A stretch of DNA of 64,000 bases from Allomuricauda sp. CAU 1633 (GCF_017313225.1 NZ_JAFLNE010000004.1:410624-474623); one strand, 5' to 3'; positions 26,809-35,528 are shown, counted from the first letter of the stretch. The notes: generated by a model from the sequence alone, not told the origin. Numbers and translations are program-made.

Positions 26809-27453
26809 TTAATACCTTTTTTTTCTGCCGCGTTTTCCTTTTTGTCCATTGTTGCTTCGGTTGGACTTGGACTGTCTGTTCTTCAGGAATTGCCCACTCT
26901 CGGTCAAGTTCTCACCATCACCAGCCAAATCAATCTCGCCGTTGCTCAGCTCCTTCAAGTGTCCAAAAATAACCACATCCTCCACCGTGTCCTTGTTCCA
27001 GTTCAGGTAGCATTTTTTCATGTGGTTGGCTATGGCATATTCCAAGCCGGAACGCATATCACCTTTTTCCCATTTTACCGCCACATCAATCATCCGTTTG
27101 ATGTTGTTTCCATAAAATCGGTATTTAGGATGATTCTGTGGATATTCCAATGGCTCGGGACGTTGTTGCAGTACTTCTTGGGAAGTAATGGGAAAGGGAG
27201 AGTCCACATCCAATTTAAAATCGGACATAATGAACAATTGATCCCATAATTTATGCTGGAAATCAGGAACATCCCTCAAGTGGGGCTGAAGATTCCCCAT
27301 AACACTGATAATAGACTGAGCCACTCTATTGCGCTCATCCCTATCCGCAATGGAAACAGCATGGTCCACCATTTTTTGGAAATGACGGCCATATTCAGGA
27401 ATGATAAGCTGTGAACGTTCTGTATTATATTCTAAGTTCTCTACTGTATTCAA
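26809..27453 (-). CDS. DUF4290 domain protein
   Basis: A 214-residue soluble protein with the Bacteroidota DUF4290 pattern: LEYNTERSQLIIPEYGRHFQKMVDHAV at the N-terminus and HPKYRFYGNNIKRMIDVAVKWEKGDMRSGLEYAIANHMKKCYLNWNKDTVED in the middle. The last 35 residues are a basic, disordered tail (SNRSNNGQKGKRGRKKRY). It lies 15 bp upstream of murA on the same strand; that pairing is common in Flavobacteria. Function unknown. Confidence 0.88.
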   Translation of the reverse strand: MNTVENLEYNTERSQLIIPEYGRHFQKMVDHAVSIADRDERNRVAQSIISVMGNLQPHLRDVPDFQHKLWDQLFIMSDFKLDVDSPFPITSQEVLQQRPEPLEYPQNHPKYRFYGNNIKRMIDVAVKWEKGDMRSGLEYAIANHMKKCYLNWNKDTVEDVVIFGHLKELSNGEIDLAGDGENLTESGQFLKNRQSKSNRSNNGQKGKRGRKKRY

Positions 27454-27536
27454 ATTAAAATGTTTATGAAATTAAATTAACGGGAAGTCTATCCGATAAC
27501 GTCTGCAAAATAATAAAATTATGGCAATCTGCGGAT

Positions 27537-27824
27537 TTAAAGGGAAATTACCCCTTCCACAACAGCAACTTCCTTGTATTTTAAGATTACCTCATCCGGA
27601 TTCTTTAGATGCACTGTTATGGAAAGACTGGTGTAGGTGCCCTTTTTTGATTTTTTGGACTCGATTACTGCGCCAGTATTGTCAAAAATATCATGAATCT
27701 GTGCAATACGATCTTCATCTGTTGGAACAATGAATTTATAAAGGTAGTTTGAAGGCCAGTTGGTATTTTCCAACAGTTGCTCTCTAAGCCTCTCATAAAA
27801 CTCATCCGTATTCTCCTTCGCCAT
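27537..27824 (-). CDS. DUF493 family protein (YbeD-like)
   Basis: 95 residues with the ACT-like DUF493 pattern: DEFYERLREQLLENTNWPSNYLYKFIVPTDEDRIAQIHDIF and SKKGTYTSLSITVHLKNPDEVILKYKEV. An in-frame ATG at 27860 would add 12 residues rich in Lys; the MAKENTDEF start at 27824 fits the family better. Small regulatory-fold proteins of this kind often lack known function. It diverges from the NTPase gene 80 bp away. Confidence 0.8.
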   Translation of the reverse strand: MAKENTDEFYERLREQLLENTNWPSNYLYKFIVPTDEDRIAQIHDIFDNTGAVIESKKSKKGTYTSLSITVHLKNPDEVILKYKEVAVVEGVISL

Positions 27825-27905
27825 GCCTATTTTTTTACAAATATATGGCTTAACCTGCAATTTTTTTTCTTTGGGGCTATTTCATTACTTTGTAGTGTTA
27901 AATTA

Positions 27906-28475
27906 ATGTGTTTGGGAAAGAACAAAGTAGTCATAACAGGGGCTCCGGGAACAGGTAAGACCTCCATCATAACTGGATTGGAGAATAGGGGGTTTCATTG
28001 TTTCCATGAAATTATTCGGGACATGACCTCAAAGGCCAAACAGGATGGAAATTCCACTGATTTTGTGTCCAATCCCCTGGTCTTTGTTGATGACGCTATG
28101 CAGTTCAATAGGGATTTGCTGCACGGCAGGGCCAAACATTATAAAGAATCGTTGGGCACCAAGGTTCCCATAAGTTTTTTTGACCGTGGTATTCCTGATG
28201 TTCTTGCTTATATGGATTTTTTTGGACAAACCTATGGAAAGGAATTTATTGATATTTGTATAGATCATCGGTATGATATCGTGTTCATAGTACCGCCCTG
28301 GGAGGAAATTTATGTGTCTGATGGAGAACGTTTTGAAACCTATGAAGAGGCAGAGCGCATACATCATGCATTGATGAACACCTATACCCAATTTGGCTAC
28401 CACCCCATCTCAGTGCCAAAAGATGCAATCCAAAAACGGATTGACTTTGTTTTGGAAACCCTTAATCAACTTTAG
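27906..28475 (+). CDS. Small P-loop ATPase/kinase (AAA_28-like)
   Basis: 189 residues. The P loop is ITGAPGTGKTSII at about 10-22, with FFDRGIPDVLAYMDFFG as the Walker-B-like segment and IVFIVPPWEEIYVSDGERFETYEEAERIHHAL, a lid-like region typical of the AAA_28/NadR-like NTPase group. Substrate unknown. ATG at 27906 was preferred to upstream starts because MCLGKNKVVITG directly leads into the P loop. Its TAG overlaps the GTG start of recQ by one base. Confidence 0.82.
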   Translation: MCLGKNKVVITGAPGTGKTSIITGLENRGFHCFHEIIRDMTSKAKQDGNSTDFVSNPLVFVDDAMQFNRDLLHGRAKHYKESLGTKVPISFFDRGIPDVLAYMDFFGQTYGKEFIDICIDHRYDIVFIVPPWEEIYVSDGERFETYEEAERIHHALMNTYTQFGYHPISVPKDAIQKRIDFVLETLNQL

Positions 28476-30370
28476 TGCGGAAAGAAACCAAAGCTATTTT
28501 AAAGGAATTCTGGGGTCATGATGATTTTAGGGGATCTCAAGAAACCATTATCAATACGGTACTTTCTGGAAAAGATGTTCTGGCCTTGATGCCCACCGGA
28601 GGTGGGAAATCCATTTGTTATCAGGTTCCAGCACTTTCCATGGAAGGTCTATGCATTGTAGTTTCTCCATTGGTGGCATTGATTCAGGATCAGGTAAATC
28701 AATTAAAGGCTCGGGGGATAAAAGCCATTGCCCTCACCGGTGGAATCCCTTTTACGGAACTCAACGACCTATTGGACAATTGTCTCTATGGAAATTATAA
28801 GTTTCTATACCTTTCACCGGAACGATTGCAGCAATCCCTGATTCAAGAGCGTATACAGGAAATGGACGTCAACCTCATTGCCATTGATGAGGCCCACTGT
28901 ATTTCGCAATGGGGCAATGATTTTAGACCCGCTTATTTGGAGTGCTCCATTTTAAAGGAGCTTATTCCCAACATCCCCATGATTGCCTTAACGGCCACAG
29001 CAACGCCCAAAGTTGTGGATGACATCGTTCAAAATCTAAAACTGGAAGATGTTAGCATTTATAAAGATTCGTTTTCCAGATCTAACATTGTATTTAAAGT
29101 AAAGCGGACGGAAGACAAGCTCTATCAGCTTAAAAAATACATGGGTAAGATTCCTGGGAGTTCCATTGTTTATGTCCGATCTCGGAAAATGTCAGTTTCC
29201 CTTTCAGAATTTTTGAACAAGAACGGTTTTAAAGCTTCTTTTTTCCATGGAGGGATTTCAAAATCTGAAAAAGAGAAAAAACTAAGGGATTGGTTGGCAG
29301 GAAAGGTAAACGTAATGGTGGCCACCAATGCCTTTGGAATGGGCGTGGACAAACCTGATGTTCGGTTGGTAATCCACTATCAAATTCCCGATAGTCTGGA
29401 AAGCTATTTTCAAGAAGCTGGACGTGCTGGTAGAGACGGAAAACCATCCACCGCTATTACTATCACTACCAAGGAGGATGAGGAACGAGCCAAACAACAA
29501 TTTTTATCTTCCTTGCCCGATATCGCTTTCATCAAAAAAGTATATTCCAAGCTGAATACCTTTTTTCAGATTTCCTACGGGGAATTGGTATTGGAGCCCA
29601 TAGCCTTTAAGTTCAATGCGTTTTGTAAACGATATGAGTTCAATCCAAACATGGCTTATAATGCGCTTCGTATTTTGGACCAGAACTCAGTCATTGCCTT
29701 ATCGGAGAACTTTCAAGAAAAAACCACTTTGCAATTTGTGGCTTCAAAAGCAGGCATTTTTGAGTATTTGGATAAAAACCGCAAAACAGCACCCATCATT
29801 CAAACCATATTGCGAACGTATGGGGGCATTACGGAGTATGAGACCAAAATCAACCTTCATCTCCTTTCCAAGAAGACCGGTGAGAATGAAAAATCCCTCA
29901 AAAAAATACTGAAGCAACTTAAAAAGGACGGCATTGCCGAGTATAAAAACACAACTAGTGATTTGGAAATCACCTTTTTGGTTCCCCGAGAGGATGACCA
30001 CACCATAAACCCTTTTGCCAAAAAGGTGCAGGATTTCAATCAGGTGAAGCAAAATAATATGGCGGCCATGCTGGGCTATATTAAAAACAAAAAGGTCTGT
30101 AGAAGTGTATACTTGTTGAAATATTTTGGTGAAAACGCTGCTGAAAAATGCGGTACATGCGATATTTGCACCAAGAAAGAAAAGCAGGGCTCTCCCATTA
30201 AACTGGAGGAACGGGTGATAGGTCTATTGCGGATTGCCCCGAGTACGTCCAGAAAATTGGAAAAAGCAACAGGAGCAGATGAAAAGACACTTTTAAAAGT
30301 CTTGCAACAACTACTTGAGGACGAAGTGGTCCAACTAAATGAAATGAATGAATATACCCTCAGAGAATAA
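28475..30370 (+). CDS. recQ: ATP-dependent DNA helicase RecQ
   Basis: 631 residues. Helicase lobes carry Walker A MPTGGGKSICYQ, DEAHCISQWGNDFRPAY (aromatic-rich loop) and motif VI QEAGRAGRDGKPS; the RQC domain has the Zn-binding Cys set KVCRSVYLLKYFGENAAEKCGTCDIC. The last 60 residues look like a winged-helix end rather than a full HRDC. It unwinds 3'-tailed DNA in recombinational repair. Starts at GTG 28475, overlapping the upstream TAG, and overlaps fmt by 23 bp, so the three genes form one coupled unit. Confidence 0.92.
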   Translation: MRKETKAILKEFWGHDDFRGSQETIINTVLSGKDVLALMPTGGGKSICYQVPALSMEGLCIVVSPLVALIQDQVNQLKARGIKAIALTGGIPFTELNDLLDNCLYGNYKFLYLSPERLQQSLIQERIQEMDVNLIAIDEAHCISQWGNDFRPAYLECSILKELIPNIPMIALTATATPKVVDDIVQNLKLEDVSIYKDSFSRSNIVFKVKRTEDKLYQLKKYMGKIPGSSIVYVRSRKMSVSLSEFLNKNGFKASFFHGGISKSEKEKKLRDWLAGKVNVMVATNAFGMGVDKPDVRLVIHYQIPDSLESYFQEAGRAGRDGKPSTAITITTKEDEERAKQQFLSSLPDIAFIKKVYSKLNTFFQISYGELVLEPIAFKFNAFCKRYEFNPNMAYNALRILDQNSVIALSENFQEKTTLQFVASKAGIFEYLDKNRKTAPIIQTILRTYGGITEYETKINLHLLSKKTGENEKSLKKILKQLKKDGIAEYKNTTSDLEITFLVPREDDHTINPFAKKVQDFNQVKQNNMAAMLGYIKNKKVCRSVYLLKYFGENAAEKCGTCDICTKKEKQGSPIKLEERVIGLLRIAPSTSRKLEKATGADEKTLLKVLQQLLEDEVVQLNEMNEYTLRE

Positions 30371-31313
30371 TCCATTGCAAATCGTATTTATGGGTACCCC
30401 GGATTTTGCGGTGGCGAGCTTAAAGGCCATCGTTGATGCAGGTTTTGATGTTGTAGGGGTCATCACCGCCCCAGACAGACCTGCGGGCAGAGGCAGAAAA
30501 GTACAGGAGTCTGCGGTAAAACAATTTGCCGTTCAGCATAACTTAAAGGTATTGCAACCTACCAATCTTAAAGACGAAAGCTTTCTTGAAGAACTCAGAA
30601 GCCTTAAGGCTAATTTGCAGGTAGTGGTGGCTTTTCGCATGTTGCCCAAGGCGGTATGGCAGATGCCTGAGTATGGCACCTTTAATTTGCATGCTTCCCT
30701 CCTTCCCCAATATCGCGGCGCAGCTCCCATCAATTGGGCCATCATCAATGGAGAAACAGAAACGGGTGTGACCACATTTTTTATTGACGAGAAAATTGAT
30801 ACGGGCAGTATTATTCTTCAAAAGACGGAGAAAATCACCGAAGACGATAATGTGGGTAGTTTGCATGACCGTTTGATGGAACTCGGTGGAGCACTTGTTG
30901 TGGAAACCTGTAAACAGATTGCTTCGGGCAAAGTATCCAGTATGCCACAGAAGCATTTTGAAGATTTGAAGTCCGCTCCAAAGATTCATAAAGACACATG
31001 CAGAATAGATTGGGATGCTTCACTGGACACCATCCATAATTTCATAAGGGGATTGAGTCCATACCCAACTGCTTGGACCTTTTTAGAAAACCATGGTAAA
31101 AAGGAGTCCATCAAAATCTATGCAACCCAGAAAGAACCGATTCGGCACAATGCTAAAATTGGAAAGCTGATTGCTGATAAAAAAACACTCAAGGTTGCAG
31201 TTTCGGATGGCTATTTGCATTTGTTGGAAATACAACTGCCCGGGAAACGAAAAATGGAAACTTCAGCGGTTTTAAATGGTCTTGACCTTGATGAAACAGC
31301 ACACCTTTGCTAA
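30348..31313 (+). CDS. fmt: Methionyl-tRNA formyltransferase
   Basis: 321 residues. The formyl-transfer domain has VFMGTPDFAVASLKAIVDAGFDVVGVITAPDRPAGRG, the core HASLLPQYRGAAPINWAIINGETETGVTTFFI (catalytic Asn/His region) and DTGSII; a C-terminal OB-fold domain follows. It formylates initiator Met-tRNA using 10-formyl-tetrahydrofolate. ATG lies inside recQ. The gene ends 177 bp before HU, whose own promoter is visible in that gap. Confidence 0.93.
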   Translation: MNIPSENNPLQIVFMGTPDFAVASLKAIVDAGFDVVGVITAPDRPAGRGRKVQESAVKQFAVQHNLKVLQPTNLKDESFLEELRSLKANLQVVVAFRMLPKAVWQMPEYGTFNLHASLLPQYRGAAPINWAIINGETETGVTTFFIDEKIDTGSIILQKTEKITEDDNVGSLHDRLMELGGALVVETCKQIASGKVSSMPQKHFEDLKSAPKIHKDTCRIDWDASLDTIHNFIRGLSPYPTAWTFLENHGKKESIKIYATQKEPIRHNAKIGKLIADKKTLKVAVSDGYLHLLEIQLPGKRKMETSAVLNGLDLDETAHLC

Positions 31314-31416
31314 CCCCTTGCTATGATTGGGCTGGCTAAAAGTTGTCGTTTTTTTCCGACTTTATCAACAAACGTTTCAAGTTATTAACAAAAACCCCTA
31401 TTTCCCTAGGTTTTAC

Positions 31417-31446
31417 TTGCGTTAATAGCAAATCCATATAAATTTG
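31417..31446 (+). promoter_or_regulatory. Promoter of the HU gene
   Basis: TTG (31417-31419), 19 bp, then TAAATTTG (31439-31446): a near-ideal Bacteroidota promoter (TTG-N19-TAnnTTTG). The ATG is 44 bp downstream, leaving a leader of about 38 bases. Confidence 0.75.
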
Positions 31447-31490
31447 TTCAGCATTAAAATTATTTTAACAACAATTAATTTAATTCCATT

Positions 31491-31763
31491 ATGAACAAAA
31501 CAGAATTAATCGATGCTATGGCAGCTGATGCTGGCATCACTAAGGCAGCAGCCAAAAAGGCATTGGAATCTTTCTTGGGAAATGTAGAGGGATCACTAAA
31601 AAAAGGGAACAGAGTTTCTCTAGTAGGTTTTGGTTCTTGGTCAGTTTCCAAAAGAAGCGCCAGAGAAGGTAGAAATCCACAGACTGGACAAACCATCAAA
31701 ATTGCAGCTAAGAACGTTGTAAAGTTCAAGGCAGGAGCAGAATTGAGCGGTGCAGTAAACTAA
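31491..31763 (+). CDS. HU family DNA-binding protein
   Basis: 90 residues, the standard length of HU: MNKTELIDAMAADAGITKAAAKKALESFLGNVEGSL, then the beta-arm region GFGSWSVSKRSAREGRNPQTGQTIKIAAKNVVKFKAGAEL, with the Pro of the DNA-bending arm tip (RNPQTG) visible. It packages and bends DNA as a dimer. Expressed from its own promoter at 31417-31446 and ended by a strong terminator, so it is monocistronic. Confidence 0.95.
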   Translation: MNKTELIDAMAADAGITKAAAKKALESFLGNVEGSLKKGNRVSLVGFGSWSVSKRSAREGRNPQTGQTIKIAAKNVVKFKAGAELSGAVN

Positions 31764-31786
31764 TCAATTATTTTTATACTATAAGT

Positions 31787-31819
31787 AAAGCACTTCTCCG
31801 CAGAGAAGTGCTTTTTTAT
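31787..31819 (+). terminator. Intrinsic terminator of the HU gene
   Basis: A 12-bp perfect stem AAAGCACTTCTC/GAGAAGTGCTTT with a 4-base loop, followed by a T-run, lies 24 bp after the HU stop. Confidence 0.9.
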
Positions 31820-31883
31820 TTTAGGACATTTCAATTTTTTTGGAAAAATTGTATATTATACAACGATTTGAAATACTAACTCT

Positions 31884-32450
31884 ATGGAAATGGTGAGCCA
31901 TAAGCCCCAAAAAGGTAAGTTACTTGTTGCGGAACCTTCGCTTACTGGAGACGTTTCCTTTAACAGGTCTGTGGTTTTACTTGCTGAGCACAACCATGAG
32001 GGCTCTGTTGGATTTATCCTCAACAAGCCTTTGGATTACACCATTTGTGACCTTATTTCTGAAATTACCATCCCGTTTAAAGTATTTAATGGAGGGCCCG
32101 TGGAACAGGATAATCTCTATTTTATCCACAAGGTTCCCGACCTGATTCATGACAGCATCGAGATTTCAGATGGGATATTTTGGGGAGGCAATTTTGAGAA
32201 AACCGTTGAGCTCATCAATAATGGGGTGATCACCGAACAGGATATCCGATTCTTTTTGGGCTACTCGGGTTGGGGCTCGCAACAGTTGGACCAAGAATTA
32301 CTATCCAAATCATGGGTGGTGGTGAAAAATGAATATGAAAGTGGTATCATTGAGAAATCATCGATAGCCTTTTGGAAAGAAAAAATGGTTGAATTGGGCG
32401 GGGATTATTTATTGTGGTCCAATTCCCCTGAAAATCCATCCCTTAATTAA
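31884..32450 (+). CDS. YqgE/AlgH family protein
   Basis: 188 residues with the DUF179 signature: GKLLVAEPSLTGDVSFNRSVVLLAEHNHEGSVGFILNKPL, then VFNGGPVEQDNLYFIH and FFLGYSGWGSQQLDQEL. The fold is known from structures of the family, but the function is not. It is monocistronic and its stop directly abuts the convergent PabC-like stop, with no terminator hairpin between them. Confidence 0.9.
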   Translation: MEMVSHKPQKGKLLVAEPSLTGDVSFNRSVVLLAEHNHEGSVGFILNKPLDYTICDLISEITIPFKVFNGGPVEQDNLYFIHKVPDLIHDSIEISDGIFWGGNFEKTVELINNGVITEQDIRFFLGYSGWGSQQLDQELLSKSWVVVKNEYESGIIEKSSIAFWKEKMVELGGDYLLWSNSPENPSLN

Positions 32451-33296
32451 CTAGGTCATTCTGGCCTTTGCATTTAATTTTCCCACTAATTTTTTAGCCA
32501 CTGTATTTGCAAACTGTTTCTTCCGGTATTTGCTTATGGGTTGAATGCCCAAAATACTATTGGTAATAAAAAGTTCATCTGCCTTTTGCAGTTCAAAGGG
32601 TGAAATGGATTCTTCCACCATCTGAAATTCTTCGGTTGCCTCAATAACCTCCATTAATTTTTTACGAATAATGCCATTTAAACAACCATCACCCAAAGGA
32701 GGGGTTTTTATAGTATCTCCCTTTACTACAAAAAGGTTGCCGTTAATAGCTTCCACCACCTGTTTGTCGGTATTCACGAGAAGACAATTGGCATAACCGT
32801 TCTCCTTGGCATAAACGCTGGCTACCACATTTAAAATGGTATTGGTGGTCTTCAGCGTGGACAACAAATCCTTGTTTACATAGTAATCTTTAAAGAGCTC
32901 CACCTCATAATCTCCTTCATTGATGATATAAAACGGAGAATCCAAAAGAGTGGTCTCAATAAGGTAGGAAATAGCATTGGTTTCGGGCAAATACAATCCA
33001 CCTTCATTCCGATAAATGGTCAATCTTACTCGGACAGCCTTATTCTCTAACTCATTTTTGGTAATGGTCTTTTTGATTTCTTCTTCCAAAAATTCCAAGG
33101 TGAATTCCATGGGAATCTCCATACGAAGCGTACGCATGGAGGCCATTAACCTAAAATAATGGTCTTCCCAAAAGAAAAGAGTTCCATTTACACAGCGTAA
33201 CGTCTCAAAAAGCGCATCACCGTATTTTAATCCTCTATTAGCATAGGTCAGTATTTCCTTTTCTTCTGGAAAGAGCGAGCCATTACAATTGATCAT
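32451..33296 (-). CDS. Class IV PLP aminotransferase (aminodeoxychorismate lyase / branched-chain aminotransferase type)
   Basis: 281 residues of fold-type IV. N-terminus MINCNGSLFPEE, then NRGLKYGDALFETLRCVNGTLFFWEDHYFRL; the likely Schiff-base Lys lies in LLSTLKTTNTILN and the phosphate site in GCLNGIIRKKLMEV. In Flavobacteria this group is often annotated PabC (4-amino-4-deoxychorismate to p-aminobenzoate, folate synthesis), but a D-/branched-chain aminotransferase is possible. The ATG at 33294-33296 lies directly after the T-run of the terminator of the upstream gene, leaving no room for a separate ribosome site. Confidence 0.82.
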   Translation of the reverse strand: MINCNGSLFPEEKEILTYANRGLKYGDALFETLRCVNGTLFFWEDHYFRLMASMRTLRMEIPMEFTLEFLEEEIKKTITKNELENKAVRVRLTIYRNEGGLYLPETNAISYLIETTLLDSPFYIINEGDYEVELFKDYYVNKDLLSTLKTTNTILNVVASVYAKENGYANCLLVNTDKQVVEAINGNLFVVKGDTIKTPPLGDGCLNGIIRKKLMEVIEATEEFQMVEESISPFELQKADELFITNSILGIQPISKYRKKQFANTVAKKLVGKLNAKARMT

Positions 33297-33321
33297 AAAA
33301 AATCCCGATTTTAATCGGGAT
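33297..33321 (-). terminator. Intrinsic terminator of the START-like gene, ending at the next start codon
   Basis: Read on the - strand, a 9-bp stem ATCCCGATT/AATCGGGAT with a 2-base tip is followed by a run of T ending at the ATG of the aminotransferase gene. It lies between the START-like stop (33351) and that ATG. Confidence 0.75.
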
Positions 33322-33350
33322 CAAAGATACGGTATAGTTGAGAATCCGTT

Positions 33351-33734
33351 TTAGGTGGAACCCAGGACTTGCTTTAAATCCGAAATTTGGTTCTGCCAAA
33401 GCATTTTGGCCTCATCGACCTCATCCTCTTCGGCAAAATCGGTAATGAACAAGGAAACATCCTTGGTAATTTCATCTACAATAATGCGCATTTCAAAAAA
33501 CGAATCATCCTCATTCTCAATCCAAGTAAACTTTACAAACTCTTCGCTTTTTCGTTTTAGCATTTTGGCCTGCTCCTCGGCTCCATCCCAAATAAATGTA
33601 AATATTTCGCTTCGAGAATTTACATTATCGGCATACCATTCAGATAAACCGGATGGGGTGGAAATATATTGGTAAAGCAACTGTGGGGAAGCTTGGATAA
33701 CAAATTCAATTTCAAATTTAACCTTATCACTCAT
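33351..33734 (-). CDS. START-like domain protein
   Basis: 127 residues of the SRPBCC/START fold, in the short flavobacterial version: KVKFEIEFVIQASPQLLYQYISTPSGLSEWYADNVNSR then TFIWDGAEEQAKMLKRKSEEFVKFTW. Ligand unknown. A compact acidic protein (pattern FAEEDEVDEAKML). It is the last core gene before the tRNA locus and ends at a terminator hairpin (33297-33321). Confidence 0.85.
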   Translation of the reverse strand: MSDKVKFEIEFVIQASPQLLYQYISTPSGLSEWYADNVNSRSEIFTFIWDGAEEQAKMLKRKSEEFVKFTWIENEDDSFFEMRIIVDEITKDVSLFITDFAEEDEVDEAKMLWQNQISDLKQVLGST

Positions 33735-33819
33735 GTAGCGCGCAATTAATCCTTTTCAACAATAGATATAATTTGGGAAGATAAAAAAATAAATATCAAA
33801 TAATAAATTAATCCTGAAT

Positions 33820-33851
33820 TTTGATTCAGCAAAAATTAAACTCTATATTTG
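33820..33851 (+). promoter_or_regulatory. Promoter of the tRNA-Met locus
   Basis: TTTG (33820-33823), 20 bp, TATATTTG (33844-33851): a perfect Bacteroidota promoter. It reads first into a broken tRNA copy and then into tRNA-Met. Confidence 0.75.
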
Positions 33852-33871
33852 CACCCGCTAAAACGAATCAT

Positions 33872-33929
33872 GGCGAGGTAGCTCAGGCGGTTACCCGAAC
33901 GGCACGTTCGGGCAGGGAGCGTCAGATTC
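33872..33929 (+). pseudogene. Broken partial copy of tRNA-Met
   Basis: GGCGAGGTAGCTCAG (33872-33886) and GGAGCGTCAGATTC (33916-33929) match the 5' half of tRNA-Met 36 bases further on. The D-loop carries an inserted hairpin, CCCGAACG/CGTTCGGG around GCA (33894-33912), and nothing of the anticodon loop, T-arm or acceptor 3' strand is present. It is not a functional tRNA. It lies in the same transcript as the intact tRNA. Confidence 0.75.
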
Positions 33930-33964
33930 TCTTTTTGGCGATTTTTAAAAACAACCCATGATAA

Positions 33965-34038
33965 GGCGAGGTAGCTCAGCTGGTTAGAGCGTCGGATTCA
34001 TAACCCGGAGGCCGAGGGTTCAAGTCCCTCTCTCGCTA
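33965..34038 (+). tRNA. tRNA-Met (CAT), elongator type
   Basis: 74 bases. The acceptor stem GGCGAGG pairs with TCTCGCT (two G-U pairs), D-arm GCTCAGCTGGTTAGAGC, anticodon loop TTCATAA with anticodon CAT, T-arm GAGGGTTCAAGTCCCTC, discriminator A; CCA is not encoded. Could in principle be the Ile2 (lysidine) type, but the body fits elongator Met. It borders the prophage and may be its attachment site. Confidence 0.9.
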
Positions 34039-34045
34039 CGGAAAT

Positions 34046-34076
34046 ACCCTAACTATCAGACAGTTAGGGTTTTTTT
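34046..34076 (+). terminator. Intrinsic terminator of tRNA-Met
   Basis: Perfect 9-bp stem ACCCTAACT/AGTTAGGGT with a 7-base loop and T7 directly after the tRNA. Confidence 0.9.
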
Positions 34077-34136
34077 GTGCAACATTTGTGAAACTTTCCT
34101 TCTTTTTCTCCCTGCTTTTTTGTATTTTTAACTGTT

Positions 34137-35498
34137 ATGATTGACGGGAATACATTGATTGGAATGGGTTATAAACCCGCTAAATGGTTTGGCTATGTTA
34201 TTGAACAGGCCAATAATAAAAATTTAAGCGGGGATTCCCTTATTTCATTAATTGAGGAAGTTAAGCCCTCTGCTCCTGTGCATCCGTTTAACGAGCCTGT
34301 TAGTTATTATAGAAATATAGAAGCTGATAATAAAGAGGAGCTTGATAATATCAATCAAGTTATTGAGACAATGGATGAGTTAATGAAGACCCCAACATTG
34401 ATTAACGGCTCAATTATGCCTGATGCTTGTCCTACTGGAGAAAAAGGGCAGATTCCTGTTGGCGGAGTTGCCGTTGCTAAAAACGCAATACATCCATCAA
34501 TGCACTCGTCTGATATGTGCTGTTCTGTTTTTGCTACAAATTTCGGAAAGATAGAACCTAAGAAAGTTCTTGACGCAGCACATTCAATAACCCATTTTGG
34601 CCCAGGAGGAAGGAAAGGTTATAAGGATTTTTCAGGAATTTTAGAGAATAGTTCTTTATATGAACGGATTTTAGATAATTTCTTTACTAAGGACTATATT
34701 GAAAAGGCGTGTGCCCATTTAGGCACACAAGGTGATGGAAACCATTTTTTATTTGTTGGGGTTTCTGAAACTACTGGAGATACATACATGGTAACGCATC
34801 ACGGCTCTAGGGGATTTGGTGCAAGTGTATATAAAAAAGGTATGTCAATTGCTGAACGATACAGAAAAGAATTATCGCCAAGAACCTTAAAAAGAAATGC
34901 TTGGATTCCATTTACTGAAACAGAAGGTAAGCTATATTGGGATGCCGTTCAAATAATCAGGGATTGGACAAAGTTGAACCATTCGGTTATACACAACAAA
35001 ACCCTTGACAAAGTAAAACACCAAACAAAAGAAACTTTTTGGAACGAACATAATTCAGTTTTTAAGGATGGTGAACATTTTTATCACGCCAAGGGAGCAA
35101 CTCCATTGGATGACAAGTTTGTTCCTGATTCATATAATGGATTGAGATTGATTCCATTGAATATGAGCCAACCAGTCTTAGTGGTAAAAGGAAATTCCAC
35201 TGATACTAACTTAGGTTTCGCCCCTCATGGCGCGGGAAGAAATATTAGTAGGAAAGCCCACAAGGAAAAGAAATCAGGGCAAACTATAGAAAGTATTTTT
35301 AAAGAGGAAACCCAAGGATTGGATGTAAGGTTTTTTAGTGGCAACATTGATATTACAGAACTTCCTTCAGCTTATAAGAATGCTGAAAATGTACAAGAGC
35401 AAATGAATAAGTTTGGGTTGGGAGAGGTTGTGGATAGAATAATGCCCTACGGGTGCATAATGGCAGGAGACTGGAAAAAAGATGTTATTTGGAAATAA
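34137..35498 (+). CDS. rtcB: RNA-splicing ligase RtcB
   Basis: 453 residues. RtcB joins RNA ends carrying 2',3'-cyclic phosphate or 3'-phosphate to a 5'-OH, using GTP and Mn. Visible active-site parts: HSSDMCCSVF (metal Asp and Cys), GTQGDGNHFLFVG (Asn and His metal ligands), THHGSRGFG, and FAPHGAGRNISRK with the His that carries GMP. Length is near the bacterial norm. The gene is AT-richer than the late operon, starts 61 bp after the tRNA terminator, and is the first + strand gene of the prophage arm, so a tRNA-repair role for the phage is plausible. Confidence 0.92.
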   Translation: MIDGNTLIGMGYKPAKWFGYVIEQANNKNLSGDSLISLIEEVKPSAPVHPFNEPVSYYRNIEADNKEELDNINQVIETMDELMKTPTLINGSIMPDACPTGEKGQIPVGGVAVAKNAIHPSMHSSDMCCSVFATNFGKIEPKKVLDAAHSITHFGPGGRKGYKDFSGILENSSLYERILDNFFTKDYIEKACAHLGTQGDGNHFLFVGVSETTGDTYMVTHHGSRGFGASVYKKGMSIAERYRKELSPRTLKRNAWIPFTETEGKLYWDAVQIIRDWTKLNHSVIHNKTLDKVKHQTKETFWNEHNSVFKDGEHFYHAKGATPLDDKFVPDSYNGLRLIPLNMSQPVLVVKGNSTDTNLGFAPHGAGRNISRKAHKEKKSGQTIESIFKEETQGLDVRFFSGNIDITELPSAYKNAENVQEQMNKFGLGEVVDRIMPYGCIMAGDWKKDVIWK

Positions 35499-35528
35499 CT
35501 TTTAACTCCCCATCACAGGGATAACAAC

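Noticed and set aside
33872..33929. Second tRNA-Met
   Set aside because: Only the 5' half is similar; anticodon loop, T-arm and acceptor 3' strand are missing, so it cannot be a working tRNA.
33735..34136. Prophage attachment site at tRNA-Met
   Set aside because: The position is suggestive, but the right-hand copy of the site and the integrase lie outside the window, so no att sequence can be defined.
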